From Strigamia acuminata (Eukaryota; Arthropoda; Chilopoda; Geophilomorpha; Linotaeniidae): DNA of 64,000 bases. The notes beneath the pieces are model-generated. The model worked only from the letters and a program-made list of their open reading frames with translations, did not search any database and had not been told where the DNA came from. The stretch is taken from assembly GCA_949358305.1 (NCBI GenBank), contig OX442316.1, positions 6,326,001 through 6,390,000 of the forward strand, read 5' to 3'. Below, one piece after another: positions 1 to 11,195 of this stretch. Each line of letters begins with the position of its first letter. The first letter of the stretch is position 1. The translations under genes and the position numbers were made by a program.

Positions 1-182
1 AATTAGTTCCCGCCAGAGCGTTGTCTTTCAGCGAGCCGGTTTTAATAGCTTGGAAGAATAAAGTGAAGTTGTTGTGCGAGGCAGTAGGATCACCAACTCA
101 GGATAAGAAATGGATTATGGATTATGGAAATGGAAATGATTATGTTGATTAACGTAAAACGCAAAACGATAACGAGTGTTAC

Positions 183-1825
183 ATGGACGAGGAGGATATG
201 TTTACATCTGTCGGTGATAAACTTAATAAATTTCCGTCTGGTCAAACATCGACGTCTAAATCCGACTCGGATGACAGCTTCATTAGTCGTCCAATTAGAA
301 AAGGAAATACATCAGGACGGTTGGAAGACAGCCCGAATGATAGCCACACTAGTTGTCCGAATAGAATAGGAAATATGTCACGACTGTTGGAAGGCAGCTT
401 CAACGAAAAGGGCACAAAAAATAGTTTTGAAACGTTCAGTATGAATCAAAGATTGAGTCCTCCAAGAACTCCAGAGTTGATGCAAATGACAATTCATTGC
501 TCGAGCGATCACCGCCGCGAAGCGAGACCAAACAGGTTGGACAACGAACGAGGACCAGAAGAGGCTTGGCTAATATTTCAAATTTATTTGAAGACCAATT
601 AATTGTACCCATGTGTATGGAGTTTGGAATAAATGAACGTCCTTTCGTCCTGTTTGGAGGAGGGTCCCCACAGGGCGGCACGAAAAGTAAAACTAGAGGA
701 AATGTGGATGAATTTGTGGCGGAGCAAGCGGATTCGTTGAGCGGGGATATGATTTTACCTACGCCAGATTCTAAAACAAAAGTTGGGAGGAGTTTCACCA
801 GTGTAGTGGAATTAGACGAAGGCGAGGCCGATGGAAGACAGAAAATGGTGGACGATTCTGGATATGGGTCGACGAAGAAGGGTGTTTCGGCTAAAAGAAG
901 TTTGAGTAATTTGCTCGAGCAAGAGAAAGTAAAAGTAGCAGAGGTGGAAGAGGAGTTTGCTTTAGTTGATGAAGAGAATGTCAACGAATGTTCTGTCGTG
1001 AGCCGTGAAAAGGAAATGGAACAGTTGCGAAGGAAACATCAGAGTTTTCTGGAGAGCCCCGAAGAAAGTAATCGAGTGGAATGCGAGGTGGAAAAAAACA
1101 TGCAGCGTAGGTTTATTTTTTTTTTTTATAATTAGGTTTTTTTTTATTTTTATTTATTTAAATTTAAAGGTACACCAATTGGGAAGATAGGTACACAAAC
1201 TGAGAAGAGGGCTACACCGAAAATGGTAGGTTTTTAGAACAGTATAGATAGTAAGTAAAATAAATGTATAATTTTAATTCTTCTCTTTTCAGGATGGGTA
1301 TGAAGTAACTGACAGCGAATTGTTAGATTTAGATCTGGATTTCTACGGTAGTGATGAAGATCGTACGTTTCGTTTTTTAAAAATACTTTTTATTAATGCG
1401 TTGCTAAAATCAAAAAATAGTTATTTTAGATGAAAGAGAAGAGGAAGAAATGACAACAAATTATTCACCGAGAAAAATAGATAATTTGGTAAGCTGAAAC
1501 GATCAACAGTTTTGTTCTTTATTTTTCATTTATTTTTTTCTGCATTTTTCAGACTGGAAATCAAAGTATCGGCGAATTATCAATGACTCAAGCGATGGTT
1601 AAACCTTCCACACCTGTTCAAATCGTACCAGAGGCTTCGACCAGTGGCACAAGGAATGGAATGGAGAGGAGGTCTAGTAACATCCTAAAGGATAGAGTTG
1701 CAGCACCGCCGAAAGAAGTTAACATAAATAATTCTCGACAACGGGAAAATGTGATAGAAGAACCAGAAGAAGAAGAGAGAAGCTTGTGTTTTATTGCGTC
1801 TGGTTTAACTTCGTCAGTAATGTGA
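183..1825 (+). CDS. Unrecognised acidic, Ser-rich multi-exon protein (possible BRCT-family C-terminus)
   Basis: I do not recognise the protein. Coding runs from ATG 183. Exon 1 ends at C1106 (donor GTAGGT), followed by exons 1170-1225, 1293-1362, 1430-1488 and from 1553; all these junctions keep frame. The first part holds two imperfect copies of a ~22-residue unit (about 270-400) with the theme S-x-P-x-R-x-GN-x-S-x-R-L-E/L. The rest is acidic and serine-rich, including VDDSGYGST and DLDLDFYGSDED. The final exon ends RSLCFIASGLTSSVM-stop; FIASGL resembles the first strand of a BRCT domain. Two oddities: coding signal moves from frame 3 to frame 2 between about 430 and 500 without a clear intron, and after 1820 the frame +1 continues protein-like (VKKDFLDFRNF). 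Both could be sequencing indels or decay. A DNA-damage BRCT protein is only a guess; upstream exons may lie left of the window. Confidence 0.5.
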
Positions 1826-2040
1826 AAAAAGATTTTTTAGACTTTAGAAATTTTTTGCGTATTGCTGAGAAGCCTAATTGGAACAGACTGCTGTTGCATG
1901 TAGATAGACATCATCATCAACGCAGATGGCAGCAAGTGGACATTAACGCGGATGGCAGCAAGTGGACGTTAGACCAAAGACACGGCACGATTATAAAAAC
2001 ATTACATTTTGTGAAGGAAGATTGAGTGCAAAAATATTTT

Positions 2041-2463
2041 TTGTGTTATTTTAACAAGTGTTTAAATAATTAAGGACTGTACTGTATTTTGATTTAGGCA
2101 CATATACCCAATTCTGTTTTTATACGGTTTTGATTTAACATGGTGTAAAATAGTAATTCAATTTCATTTTTACACAACAGCTGCATTTAAAAGTCGTTTA
2201 ACATCACAAAACAAAAACATCTACAACACCTTTTATGACAAAACAAAAACACAAACACCTGCAATAATTATTGCAACACGATTTTTTGATTGCAGCTAGT
2301 TTCTATGTTTATGGTTTATTTTACACTTTTTTTCTGGAACGTATCTACCGTGTAAGAACAAAAGTGGGTGTATTTATAATTTATACTTACAATTTTTTTA
2401 AAGTTTGAAATATGTGCATTTATTGTAAAGTGTCGCGTAAAGCTGTTTTTGCTGCATAGCGTA
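2041..2463. other. AT-rich intergenic DNA
   Basis: No coding exon or RNA gene is visible. The stretch follows the acidic gene and contains an AT-rich probable 3' untranslated region and short A/C-rich runs. Confidence 0.5.
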
Positions 2464-2464
2464 G

Positions 2465-3041
2465 CATGATACCACCGCCCATTCAATACCGCCAAGGTTT
2501 TTACTGCCAACCCATCACCGCCAAAATAATACATCAAATTCTAAAACCGCCAAACCATTACTTTCAATTTTTTTTTGGTATTTGCTGTTCTTTTCTATTT
2601 TTTTGGTAGTTTTTGATGATTTTATGTTATATTCGGGAATTTGTTGTTACTTTTGGTTATTTTGGTAATTTTTGGCTATTTTCAATTTTTGTGAATTTTT
2701 GGTTATTTGCTGGTATTTTTTGTTCTTTCCTGTGGTTTTCTATTTTTCTGGTAATTTTCGATTATTTTCTGGTAGTGGTGTCGAAAATTTTTCTGGTAAT
2801 TTTCGATTATTTTCTTGTATTGTCGGAAATTTTTCTCTTGTTATTTGCTGTTCTTCTTGGTTATTTTGGTAATTTTCGGTTATTTTTGGTTATTTGCTGT
2901 TACTTTCGGTTATCTTCGGTTATTTTGGGATATTTGCAGTATTGGCTTTGCTGTAAAAAATTGGCGTTTTTGGGATTAGCTGTATTATTTTGGCGGTATA
3001 TGGGTTGGCGGTAAAAACCTTGTTTTGAATTGGCGGTGATG
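2465..3041. mobile_element. Inverted-repeat element with T/G-rich core
   Basis: The segment is bounded by imperfect inverted repeats of about 60 bp. The left arm (about 2465-2533) contains ACCGCCAAGGTTTTTACTGC followed by CAACCCAT and CCGCCAAAATAATACA. The right arm (about 2980-3041) is its reverse complement. The core (2570-2960) is almost pure T/G with reiterated TTTTGGTTATTT and no credible coding capacity. This looks like a non-autonomous DNA-transposon or foldback element. I could not find a convincing target-site duplication, so the superfamily is unknown. Confidence 0.6.
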
Positions 3042-4418
3042 TCGTAGAACCGATGCAAAGTTGCGATTTTTTTCATAGTTTATCAACATTTTGTTTTTTA
3101 AAATTATTTAAATTAGAGATTTGAGGAATAGATGTATTTTTTGGTTTTTATAATTTGTTCGAATTTGTTCGAACTGGAAACACTGTAAAAGTACTTATCG
3201 CCTTTGCGAATAAGCTAAACTTTTTTTTCCTTGGAAAATTGCGTTCGTCATTAAAACACTTGCAGTGTGTGGCAGGAAAATCATAAAACTCACATGTTAA
3301 TCTCACATTACCCACTGCCACAGCTGAAGTTGCTCTTGGTTTGTGTATCACTAGTGCAAGTTCTGTGGAAATAATTTAATATTTTGAAATTTAATAGTAA
3401 TGAAACTGTAATTGACATTATTTGTACTACCTCCAAAGTGGCCACCCTTAATAGCAAGAGGAATAAAGTTGAATTATAGTAATTTGGGGGGGGGTTGTAA
3501 TAGTTTGTATCGTATCTCTCCAATCATGGCTATTTGAACTGCATCGTCTTCTACGAAATACATTCCATTAGTTGCATGACCCTAACCTTAATAGTTAGTT
3601 GATACTGATAGTTACCGGTAATAGTAAATTAAATGGAGATTCCTTTAATATCTTTGGAACGAGTGGATCAGCTAAATTCATTCTTTCATACGGCTAAAAC
3701 GAATACATATTTTAATGGTGTATTTTAAAAATTGAAGAAAAAATGTATTGCAACACGCAATGTTTTTCTTATGGGAACAGCTAAAAGGATGTCATACATT
3801 CTCCTTTTTTTAAAGGCATTTTTAAGACGAATTCGACAAAATGTCGGACGATCCTATCACAAAATTGCATTTAACATTAAATTTAAATGGTTGATCACAT
3901 GAATGCATACATTACCTTGTTGTTAGTGGTCATTGTTGTTTTAGGCGTAGCAAATTCCTCTTTTTAGGAAATTTAAAATTGTTGCAACGAGCAATGAATA
4001 TTGCGCTTCATATCAGAAATATTTTAATAAATATCAGATATCACCAGTTCCTGTATTTTTCTCACTATATTTTACTTTTTTATCATAGCCCCCAGAGAGC
4101 CCAGGAGTTTATGCTTTAATTGTTGCTGCTCGTGGAATGCCGTAAATAAGAACTAATTCACCAAAACTTAAGACAGCAATCCACGACACGCACGGCGCTA
4201 TTAAAGAATGTTTACTTTAATTTTCAGTTATTTAAATTCCTATTTTAGTTTTAGACCAAAATTTAAAAAAGATAAAGTTTTGCTCATTCAGTTTAACCTG
4301 AATTTTATTACAAATCAAATAGCATAAAATAGTAGATAATTTCAAACTTTATTTACATATTTTTTTTAAACAAATTAAGGCATTTCTACAGCTTATTTGT
4401 TATTATATCATTAATCAA
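3042..4418. other. Non-coding intergenic region
   Basis: No supported gene. A short open stretch after a TAG at 4087 reads PESPGVYALIVAARGMP and stops at 4143; it could be a terminal exon but nothing around it confirms this. A run of nine G residues lies near 3485. Confidence 0.4.
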
Positions 4419-4930
4419 TTAATATTTGTGATCATATCCACCACCGCCATAACTTTGGCCATGTTCCTTAAGATAGTAGTCGAATCCGTAGGGCTTCTTC
4501 TTCATGTACACTTCAGCTTTTCCATCGTAATGTTTGTGGCCATGCCCATAACCTCCTCCGCCTCCGCCTCCGCTTTTACCGTAACCACCTTTGCCGTGGT
4601 ATCCACCATCTTTGCCGTAACCACCGTGACCATAGTCGTCACAAATGGCAAGAGCAAACAAACAGCACAGAGCGAAGACGATGATCTGCGATAAAATTAG
4701 AGATATTTTTGTAAATTAATATTTTTTATCGAAATAATTGTGAATTAAATTGTTTGGCTTAATTAGGGATAAAAATTCTAAGAGAAATTACTTTTTAACT
4801 TCAGAAAAATTAATTTCTTTACGGATTTTCCATTATAAAATTTTTTTGGTGGGTTTTTGGTTTTTAAAATTAATATTTTGATGTAAAAAATATTTTTCAA
4901 ACATAAGATAACACTTACCAGTTTGTTCAT
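4419..4930 (-). CDS. Secreted glycine/tyrosine/histidine-rich protein (cuticle- or AMP-like)
   Basis: Two exons on the minus strand: 4930-4919 (MNKL) and 4685-4419, giving 92 residues. Residues 1-19 form a classic signal peptide (IIVFALCCLFALAIC core). The mature part is built of GGYG, GYGK and GHGHKH motifs with a Lys/Tyr-rich middle (YMKKKPYGFDYYLKEHG). Such compositions occur in insect glycine-rich cuticular proteins and in glycine-rich antimicrobial peptides; the sequence alone does not decide. Splitting the signal peptide across a phase-0 intron near the start is common in insect cuticle genes. A TATA box sits upstream (see separate entry), implying a strongly or stage-regulated promoter. 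Confidence 0.85.
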
Positions 4931-4983
4931 TGTAGTGGTTGTATAGCCTTGTAGGTTAGTACTATTCTTTCGAATGTAAACTT

Positions 4984-4993
4984 GCTTTATATA
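4984..4993 (-). promoter_or_regulatory. TATA box of the glycine-rich gene
   Basis: On the minus strand the sequence reads GAGTATATAAAGC, about 55-65 bp upstream of the start codon at 4930. That leaves room for a start site some 25-30 bp downstream and a short 5' UTR. Confidence 0.7.
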
Positions 4994-5589
4994 CTCGACA
5001 ATCTGACCCAGTTAATCAACAAATTCGGTAGAGTGGCAGAGCATAAGGTGGATCAAAATTTAGGAATTTCATTGTGCTTTTAGCATATCATATGACTCTA
5101 GATTTTATTTTCTAAATTAAAAATAATTAAATTAAACTGTTTCTGAATTTTAATGTGAATTTTAAGATAAAAATTGTATTGCGTTTCCAAAATGAAATTC
5201 GAGGTAATTTTTTGTTTTTGCTACTTGAATTGTTGTTTAATGTTGACTCATATCTGACCATTTATTTATTCAAGACAATTAACGATGTGTAATTGCATGC
5301 AATATTTTTATGCATTGTGTTTATGCATCAATTAATTGCTATTTTATTGTCTTTTTCAGTACGGTGTCATAATTTCTCGCAACGCGGTCAAACTGATAAT
5401 TTACATCCAAATTACCAACAGAGTAGAGTACTTTTTTTGGCAATTAAATTTAAAACAAAATTAATTAATTCTTGTAGTTACTTGGGTTTAACATTTTTTG
5501 AAATTTCCGGGTAATATGGTGCTGCTAACTGGTGTAAAAACAGCTTACTAAACATCTTGGCCTCGCCATACGCATGTGCAGTTGACAAA
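4994..5589. other. Intergenic spacer between divergent genes
   Basis: AT-rich DNA between the TATA box of the glycine-rich gene (minus) and the HINT start codon (plus). No additional coding exon is supported. Confidence 0.4.
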
Positions 5590-6539
<950 letters not shown>

Positions 6540-6654
6540 TTTCTGTGTTGACAAATCAGTTTACTAATTTGTAATTTTTATAGCAGTAAACTGGTATTTT
6601 TTTAATTTTCCGTTAAGTGGTTGTAAATTATTTTTACATGAATTTACAGCGCTA

Positions 6655-7775
6655 ATGGCAATCGAATACCCCGTCTTAAAAATGTGTTGTCACATCTACA
6701 GTACAGTTTGTGCGTGGACGATAAATTCGGATGAGTATTTTAGGTATTCAGAGCAGTTTCAGCTTGTGTTTGTGCGTGGGCGATCAATTTGGATGACTTT
6801 TTAAGGTTTTCAATGCAGTTTCAGCATGTATTTCTGCGGATATATTTTGTGGGTTTTTCATTGGGGTTTCCACATGTTTTGTACGGTGCACCATAAATCC
6901 GGATACATTTTGTGGATTTGAAGTGAAGTTTCAACAAGTTTTGCAGGGTGGGCGATCAATTCGGATGCTTTTTTCGATTTATTGTACGGATTGAACCTAG
7001 TTTTGATCGTGTGCAAAAAAATTCGCATGCATTTTTTGTTTTGCTGTGTAGTTTCAACAAGTTTTACACGATGTGCGATAAATTAGGATTTTTATTTGGA
7101 TGCTTTATTGTACGGGTTGAAGCTAGTTTTGGTCGTGTGCGATAAATTCGGATACGTTTATTGAATCTTCAGTAGAGTTTTAGATAGTTTTGTACAGTGT
7201 GCGAGTTTTTCAGTGGAATTTCAACATGTTTTACATGGTGTGCGATAAATACGGATACATTTTGTGGATTTGCATTGTAGTTTCAACAAGTATTGCATGG
7301 TGGGCGATAAATTCGGATGCGTTTATTGTTTTTTTTAGTGGAATTTCAACATGTTTAGTAAACTGGGCGATAAATTGATACATTTTGTGATTTGCGGTGG
7401 AGTTTGAACAAGTTTAGCACACCGGGCGATGAGTTCGGATACATTTTGTGAATTTGCATAGAGTTTCAACAAGTTTTATTATTAATACCGGTATATTGTT
7501 TATTTCCAAGGAGGAGGGGTGCCCCTCAACAGCCGAAGCCTACAAGGAGGGACACCCCGGGGAAGTGATAAATTCGGATACGTTTATTGAATCTACAGTG
7601 GAATCTCAACTCAACACTCAAACCTCAAATCGTATACGTTATTTTAATCTACAGTTCAGACTAAACAGGTTTGGCACGTGTTCGATAAATCGAGGACGAA
7701 ATAAACGTTTTCAAAGCGCACCCGAATGTAACTGGGCTAAAAAGTACCGGTACCGGTACGGTAATTGTAAGAGGA
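6655..7775. repeat. Degenerate satellite array A
   Basis: Tandem, diverged units of roughly 65-80 bp share the cores GATAAATTCGGATAC(G) and AGTTTCAACAAGTTTTGCA / TTCAGCTTGTATTTGTGCG, alternating with GTGGATTTGCAGTGGAG-type spacers. The array ends in a non-repeated module (about 7605-7770) that recurs at the end of array B. ORFs here are by-products of the repeat. Confidence 0.8.
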
Positions 7776-9099
7776 GTTCGTGGGGACTTGCAGGTTTATT
7801 CAGGTAATTAGTGTTAATTATTGTTTTATTTCTTGGTTATTAATTATTTTTTCTTTCTTTCCTGACAGCAATTGAATGGAATCTGCATGAATGGGGGAAC
7901 TCCGAATTTAAGGCTAGGAATAGTTACTGGCAAAAGCAAGGAATAATCCTTTTTCTCAATTCGCATGTGGTTTAAACTGGCAGGCAGGTCCTGACAAGAA
8001 GGCACCTTCCGTTTTCATTCGGCCCGGGTAAAAGTGATCACACAATACAAGTCATCGGCATTTGATTGAGAGGTCCTATCAGCGTACTTCTGATATCAGT
8101 AGCCAACCGCTGAGTGATTTTCATGAATTGGCGCTTGCATAGCTTGGGAACCCTGTCCTCTGCTATCATTTGACCAATGGGCAAAGTGGTTAAAAAAAAG
8201 GTGACAATCATGCATAGGTTATGAAGCCCAGATTGGTCATTTTGCTGAGGAAGGAAAAAGGATTACCGGTATATTGATTTGTCAGTGCGCTGCGGATTTA
8301 TCAAGGCTCTTAGGAAGTGGACATGTTTCATCTGGTCTCTGTTCATGTTTACGGGGAGTCATGGTTAGGGTAGTGCGGCTCTTTTAGCAGTGTTCGAGTT
8401 GAAGGCTCGGCACAGTGCTACAGGGTGCTTTGTACGCGATGTATCCTTTGGTTCGTTCTACTGCTGGAGAGTTTGTACAGCTTTGTTGCGTTGCGCAGCA
8501 AAGTTGGTGGCGAATTGTGGTTACCAGTTGACATCAAGTATCCTGAGATTCGACAGGTTGTTTTTTATTTTTTATTTTATAATGTTTGATTGGTTGCTGA
8601 TGTTTTTTTTTTCTTTTCAATATAGCATTCAAGTTAAAATGGTCGTCATTGAACAGCAGGAATATTGTTCGTCAATGAAGCATTTGCTATTTGTTTATTT
8701 TACCTAATTTCATTGTGTAATTTTTGTTTTAAACTTGTTTTGATGTTTAATGTGGCAAGAAAATGTGCTCCCAACCTCAGCTGGATTTTCTGCGGTTTTC
8801 CCAGTTAGTAATGTGAATGCATGGTTGGCTTCTCGAGAAAATTGTATCACAGATTGCAAAAAAAAGAGGTAATATGATCCTAAGAAACTAAGAACAAAAA
8901 CAACAAAAGGAATAACAAGGAATAACAACAGCATAAAAAAAAATAAAAATAAAAACAATCGAAGAAGAAAAAAATTAAAAGGATAAATAAAATAAAGAAT
9001 TAAAACAAAAGAAGAATAACAGAAGAAAAAAGAATAAAAACAAAAAACCGGTAAGCGTCGTTTTTTGGTTAAAATAACTTTCATCCCTTGTTAACTGAA
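7776..9099. other. Spacer inside the satellite block
   Basis: No gene is supported. The DNA lacks long open frames with protein-like content. It includes an A-rich stretch at 8880-9040 (AAAGAAGAAT-type runs) whose minus-strand ORFs are low-complexity artefacts. Confidence 0.4.
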
Positions 9100-9284
9100 C
9101 TTCAACATGGAGGATTTGGCTGTCCTGCAGTGCTGCTATCGCTACGGCAGGGAGAAATGTGAGGAGCGTCGTATGTAATTTATTCTCAACAAACCCAACT
9201 GGCACTGCATGAAATACGTTGGTTTGTAAACATCAGGTTTATAAAAATCAGGTGAAACGAAATAGCAAAGACTAATTTACAGAG

Positions 9285-9606
9285 ACGATGGAAGTTGATC
9301 AGGAACCCGATGTAATCGACGGTTCTGGCGTTCTTCCCCAATTCAAAACAAAATCGAGGGAAACGATGTGAACAGTTTTCGACTTGTATAATCATATAAA
9401 TTAAAACCATTTATTTTATCCAGTCAGCGCAGACTCGATTTTGAAAGAGTGTGATGTAACATTGAAGAACTTGGCGCTCGGATTTACCCGGACATGCCGA
9501 CGAGGTGGAATATATGTAGTGGAATTTGTGTTTTTATTTATTAAATTGTGTGCGGTTGATTGGAGTTCAGACGGACAAAGGGTAATGAATGGTAGCAGGA
9601 ATAAGT
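9285..9606 (+). pseudogene. Relic of a Notchless (NLE1) WD40 gene
   Basis: Fragments of Notchless, a WD40 protein needed for 60S ribosome maturation, survive in plus-strand frames. Near 9288 a short peptide starting MEVDQEPDV ends LPQFKTKSRETM, like the N-terminal FKTESGE(T)xG region. At about 9463-9505 LKNLAL and, one frame on, DLPGHADEV match the last propeller blades. At about 9549-9605 CAVDWSSDGQRV is followed by a stop. The pieces are in different frames, interrupted by stops and far too close together for the ~480-residue gene, so this is a truncated dead copy. Similarity was judged from family knowledge only. Confidence 0.6.
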
Positions 9607-10120
9607 TATAAAAATATTTTTATTAAGGATAGTATTTGTTATAAATTTATTTTTTAAGTGGAGAAAATAATTGTCGATTTGTAAAGGTAATTTTTGCAAT
9701 AACAACAAGCGGGAACACGATCGTTGAGTGTTAACGGAAGAAAACAAGACTCCATAGTAAAAATCAATGAATTATATATTTTTCATACAGAAAATAAATT
9801 GTAAAAAATTTCAAATGTTTATCGAAATACAAACAGTCTGAGGGATACATCATCCGTGGTTTTTATTTTTTATACTTTGACTACCGAACGAAGATAATCC
9901 GTGTTATAAGCGATGTGGTCGGTATTCAATACGGTATTGTTTCATTCAGTCGTCTCTAGATGGCAGCAGTGACTAGAGACAGTTTGCTAGTGGAAAACAG
10001 TGGCGCCATCTATATTTCTAAATTGTAATGAATCAGGAGTTAAAATTCCTCTGATATGTGAGTGGTGATTATGCTTTGGAAAAAGCCCGATTTATCGCCC
10101 ATGGAAGGAATGCAATACGA
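9607..10120. other. Non-coding spacer with a short inverted repeat
   Basis: Between the Notchless relic and array B no gene is visible. Around 9950-9985 GTCTCTAG...CTAGAGAC and AGATGGC...GCCATCTA form nested short inverted repeats. Confidence 0.4.
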
Positions 10121-11195
10121 TATTGTTATATTTACACACAGTTCCGTTTCAACAGGTTTGGCACGCCTGCGATACATTCGAATACGTTTTTTAGATTTAT
10201 TGTGCAGATTGAAGCCAGTTTTGATCATGTGCCTGGGAGATAAATTTCGGATGCGTTTTTGCTTATTCAGTGCAGTTTTAGCTTATATTTGTGCGGGGGC
10301 GATGAATTCGGATGACTTTTTTTAGGTATTCAGTCGAGTTTCAGCTTGTATTTGTGCGTGGGCGATGCATTCAGATGACTATTTACAGAGCAGTTTCAGC
10401 TTGTATTTGTGCGTGGGCGATGAATTCGGATGACTTTTTAAGGTATTCAGTGCAGTTTCAGCTTGTATTTGTGAGTTACCTTAGGTTAGGTTAGTGTTAG
10501 GTTAGTGTTAGGTTAGTGTTAGGTTAGTGTTAGGTTAGTGTTAGGTTAGTGTTAGGTTAAGGTTAGGTTAGGGTTAGGTTTAGATTTAGGTTTAGGTTAG
10601 CTTAAGTTAAGGAGGCTTTATTTGGTAAGTAACCAAATTTTGGGCCTACGGTATTCTGAAGCGGCCATATTCTAAAGTAAACCCACTTGGGGGTTTTACA
10701 CGATGTGCGATAAATTAGGATTTTTATTTGGACGCTTTATTGTATGGGTTGAAGCTAGTTTTGGTCGTGTGCGATAAATTCGGATACGTTTATTGAATCT
10801 ACAAGTACTGTAGAGTTTTAGATAGTTTTGTACGGTGTGCGAGTTTTTCAGTGGAATTTAACATGTTTTACATGGTGTGAATAAATTCGGATATATTTTG
10901 TGGGTTTTCAATGGAATTTCGACATGTTTTGCATGGTGTGCGATAAATTCGGATACATTTTGTGGTTTTGCTGTGTAGTTTCAACAAGTATTGCATGGTG
11001 GGCGATAAATTCAGTGGAATCTCAACTCAACACTCAAACCTTAAATCGTATACGTTATTTTAATCTACAGTTCAGACTAAACAAGTTTCGCACGTGGGCG
11101 ATAAATCGAAAACGAAATAAACGTTTTCAAAGCGCACCCGAATGTAACTGGGTAAAAAGTATCGGTACCGGTATGATAATTGTAAGCGATACTAC
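10121..11195. repeat. Degenerate satellite array B
   Basis: Same family as array A: GATAAATTCGGATAC and TTCAGCTTGTATTTGTGCG units, interrupted at 10482-10598 by a telomere-like array. The last ~165 bp (about 11008-11170) are nearly identical to the end of array A (AATCTCAACTCAACACTCAA ... CGCACCCGAATGTAACTGGG ... TACCGGTA). The two arrays therefore share a common composite unit. Confidence 0.8.
10482..10598. repeat. Interstitial telomere-like repeat (TTAGG variant)
   Basis: A head-to-tail run dominated by the 11-mer TTAGGTTAGTG, with plain TTAGG, TTAGGG and TTTAGG units at its ends. TTAGG is the ancestral insect telomere repeat; here it sits inside satellite array B. Confidence 0.85.

Noticed and set aside
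2613-3014. 133-residue Phe/Leu-rich plus-strand ORF
   Set aside because: It is the translation of the T/G-rich core of the inverted-repeat element; low complexity and no exon structure.
7500-7570. GC-rich patch resembling a retroelement coding fragment
   Set aside because: Only about 20 codons, no recognisable reverse transcriptase motif.
6948-7807. Several short ORFs in the satellite arrays
   Set aside because: They repeat the satellite unit in translation and differ between arrays in ways that do not conserve protein.
8390-8707. 105-residue ORF
   Set aside because: No domain, no convincing start context and half of it is an AT-rich hydrophobic by-product.
9101-9177. Short frame MEDLAVLQCCYRYGREKCEE
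   Set aside because: Protein-like but only 23 codons; could belong to the Notchless relic, yet I could not place it in that protein.
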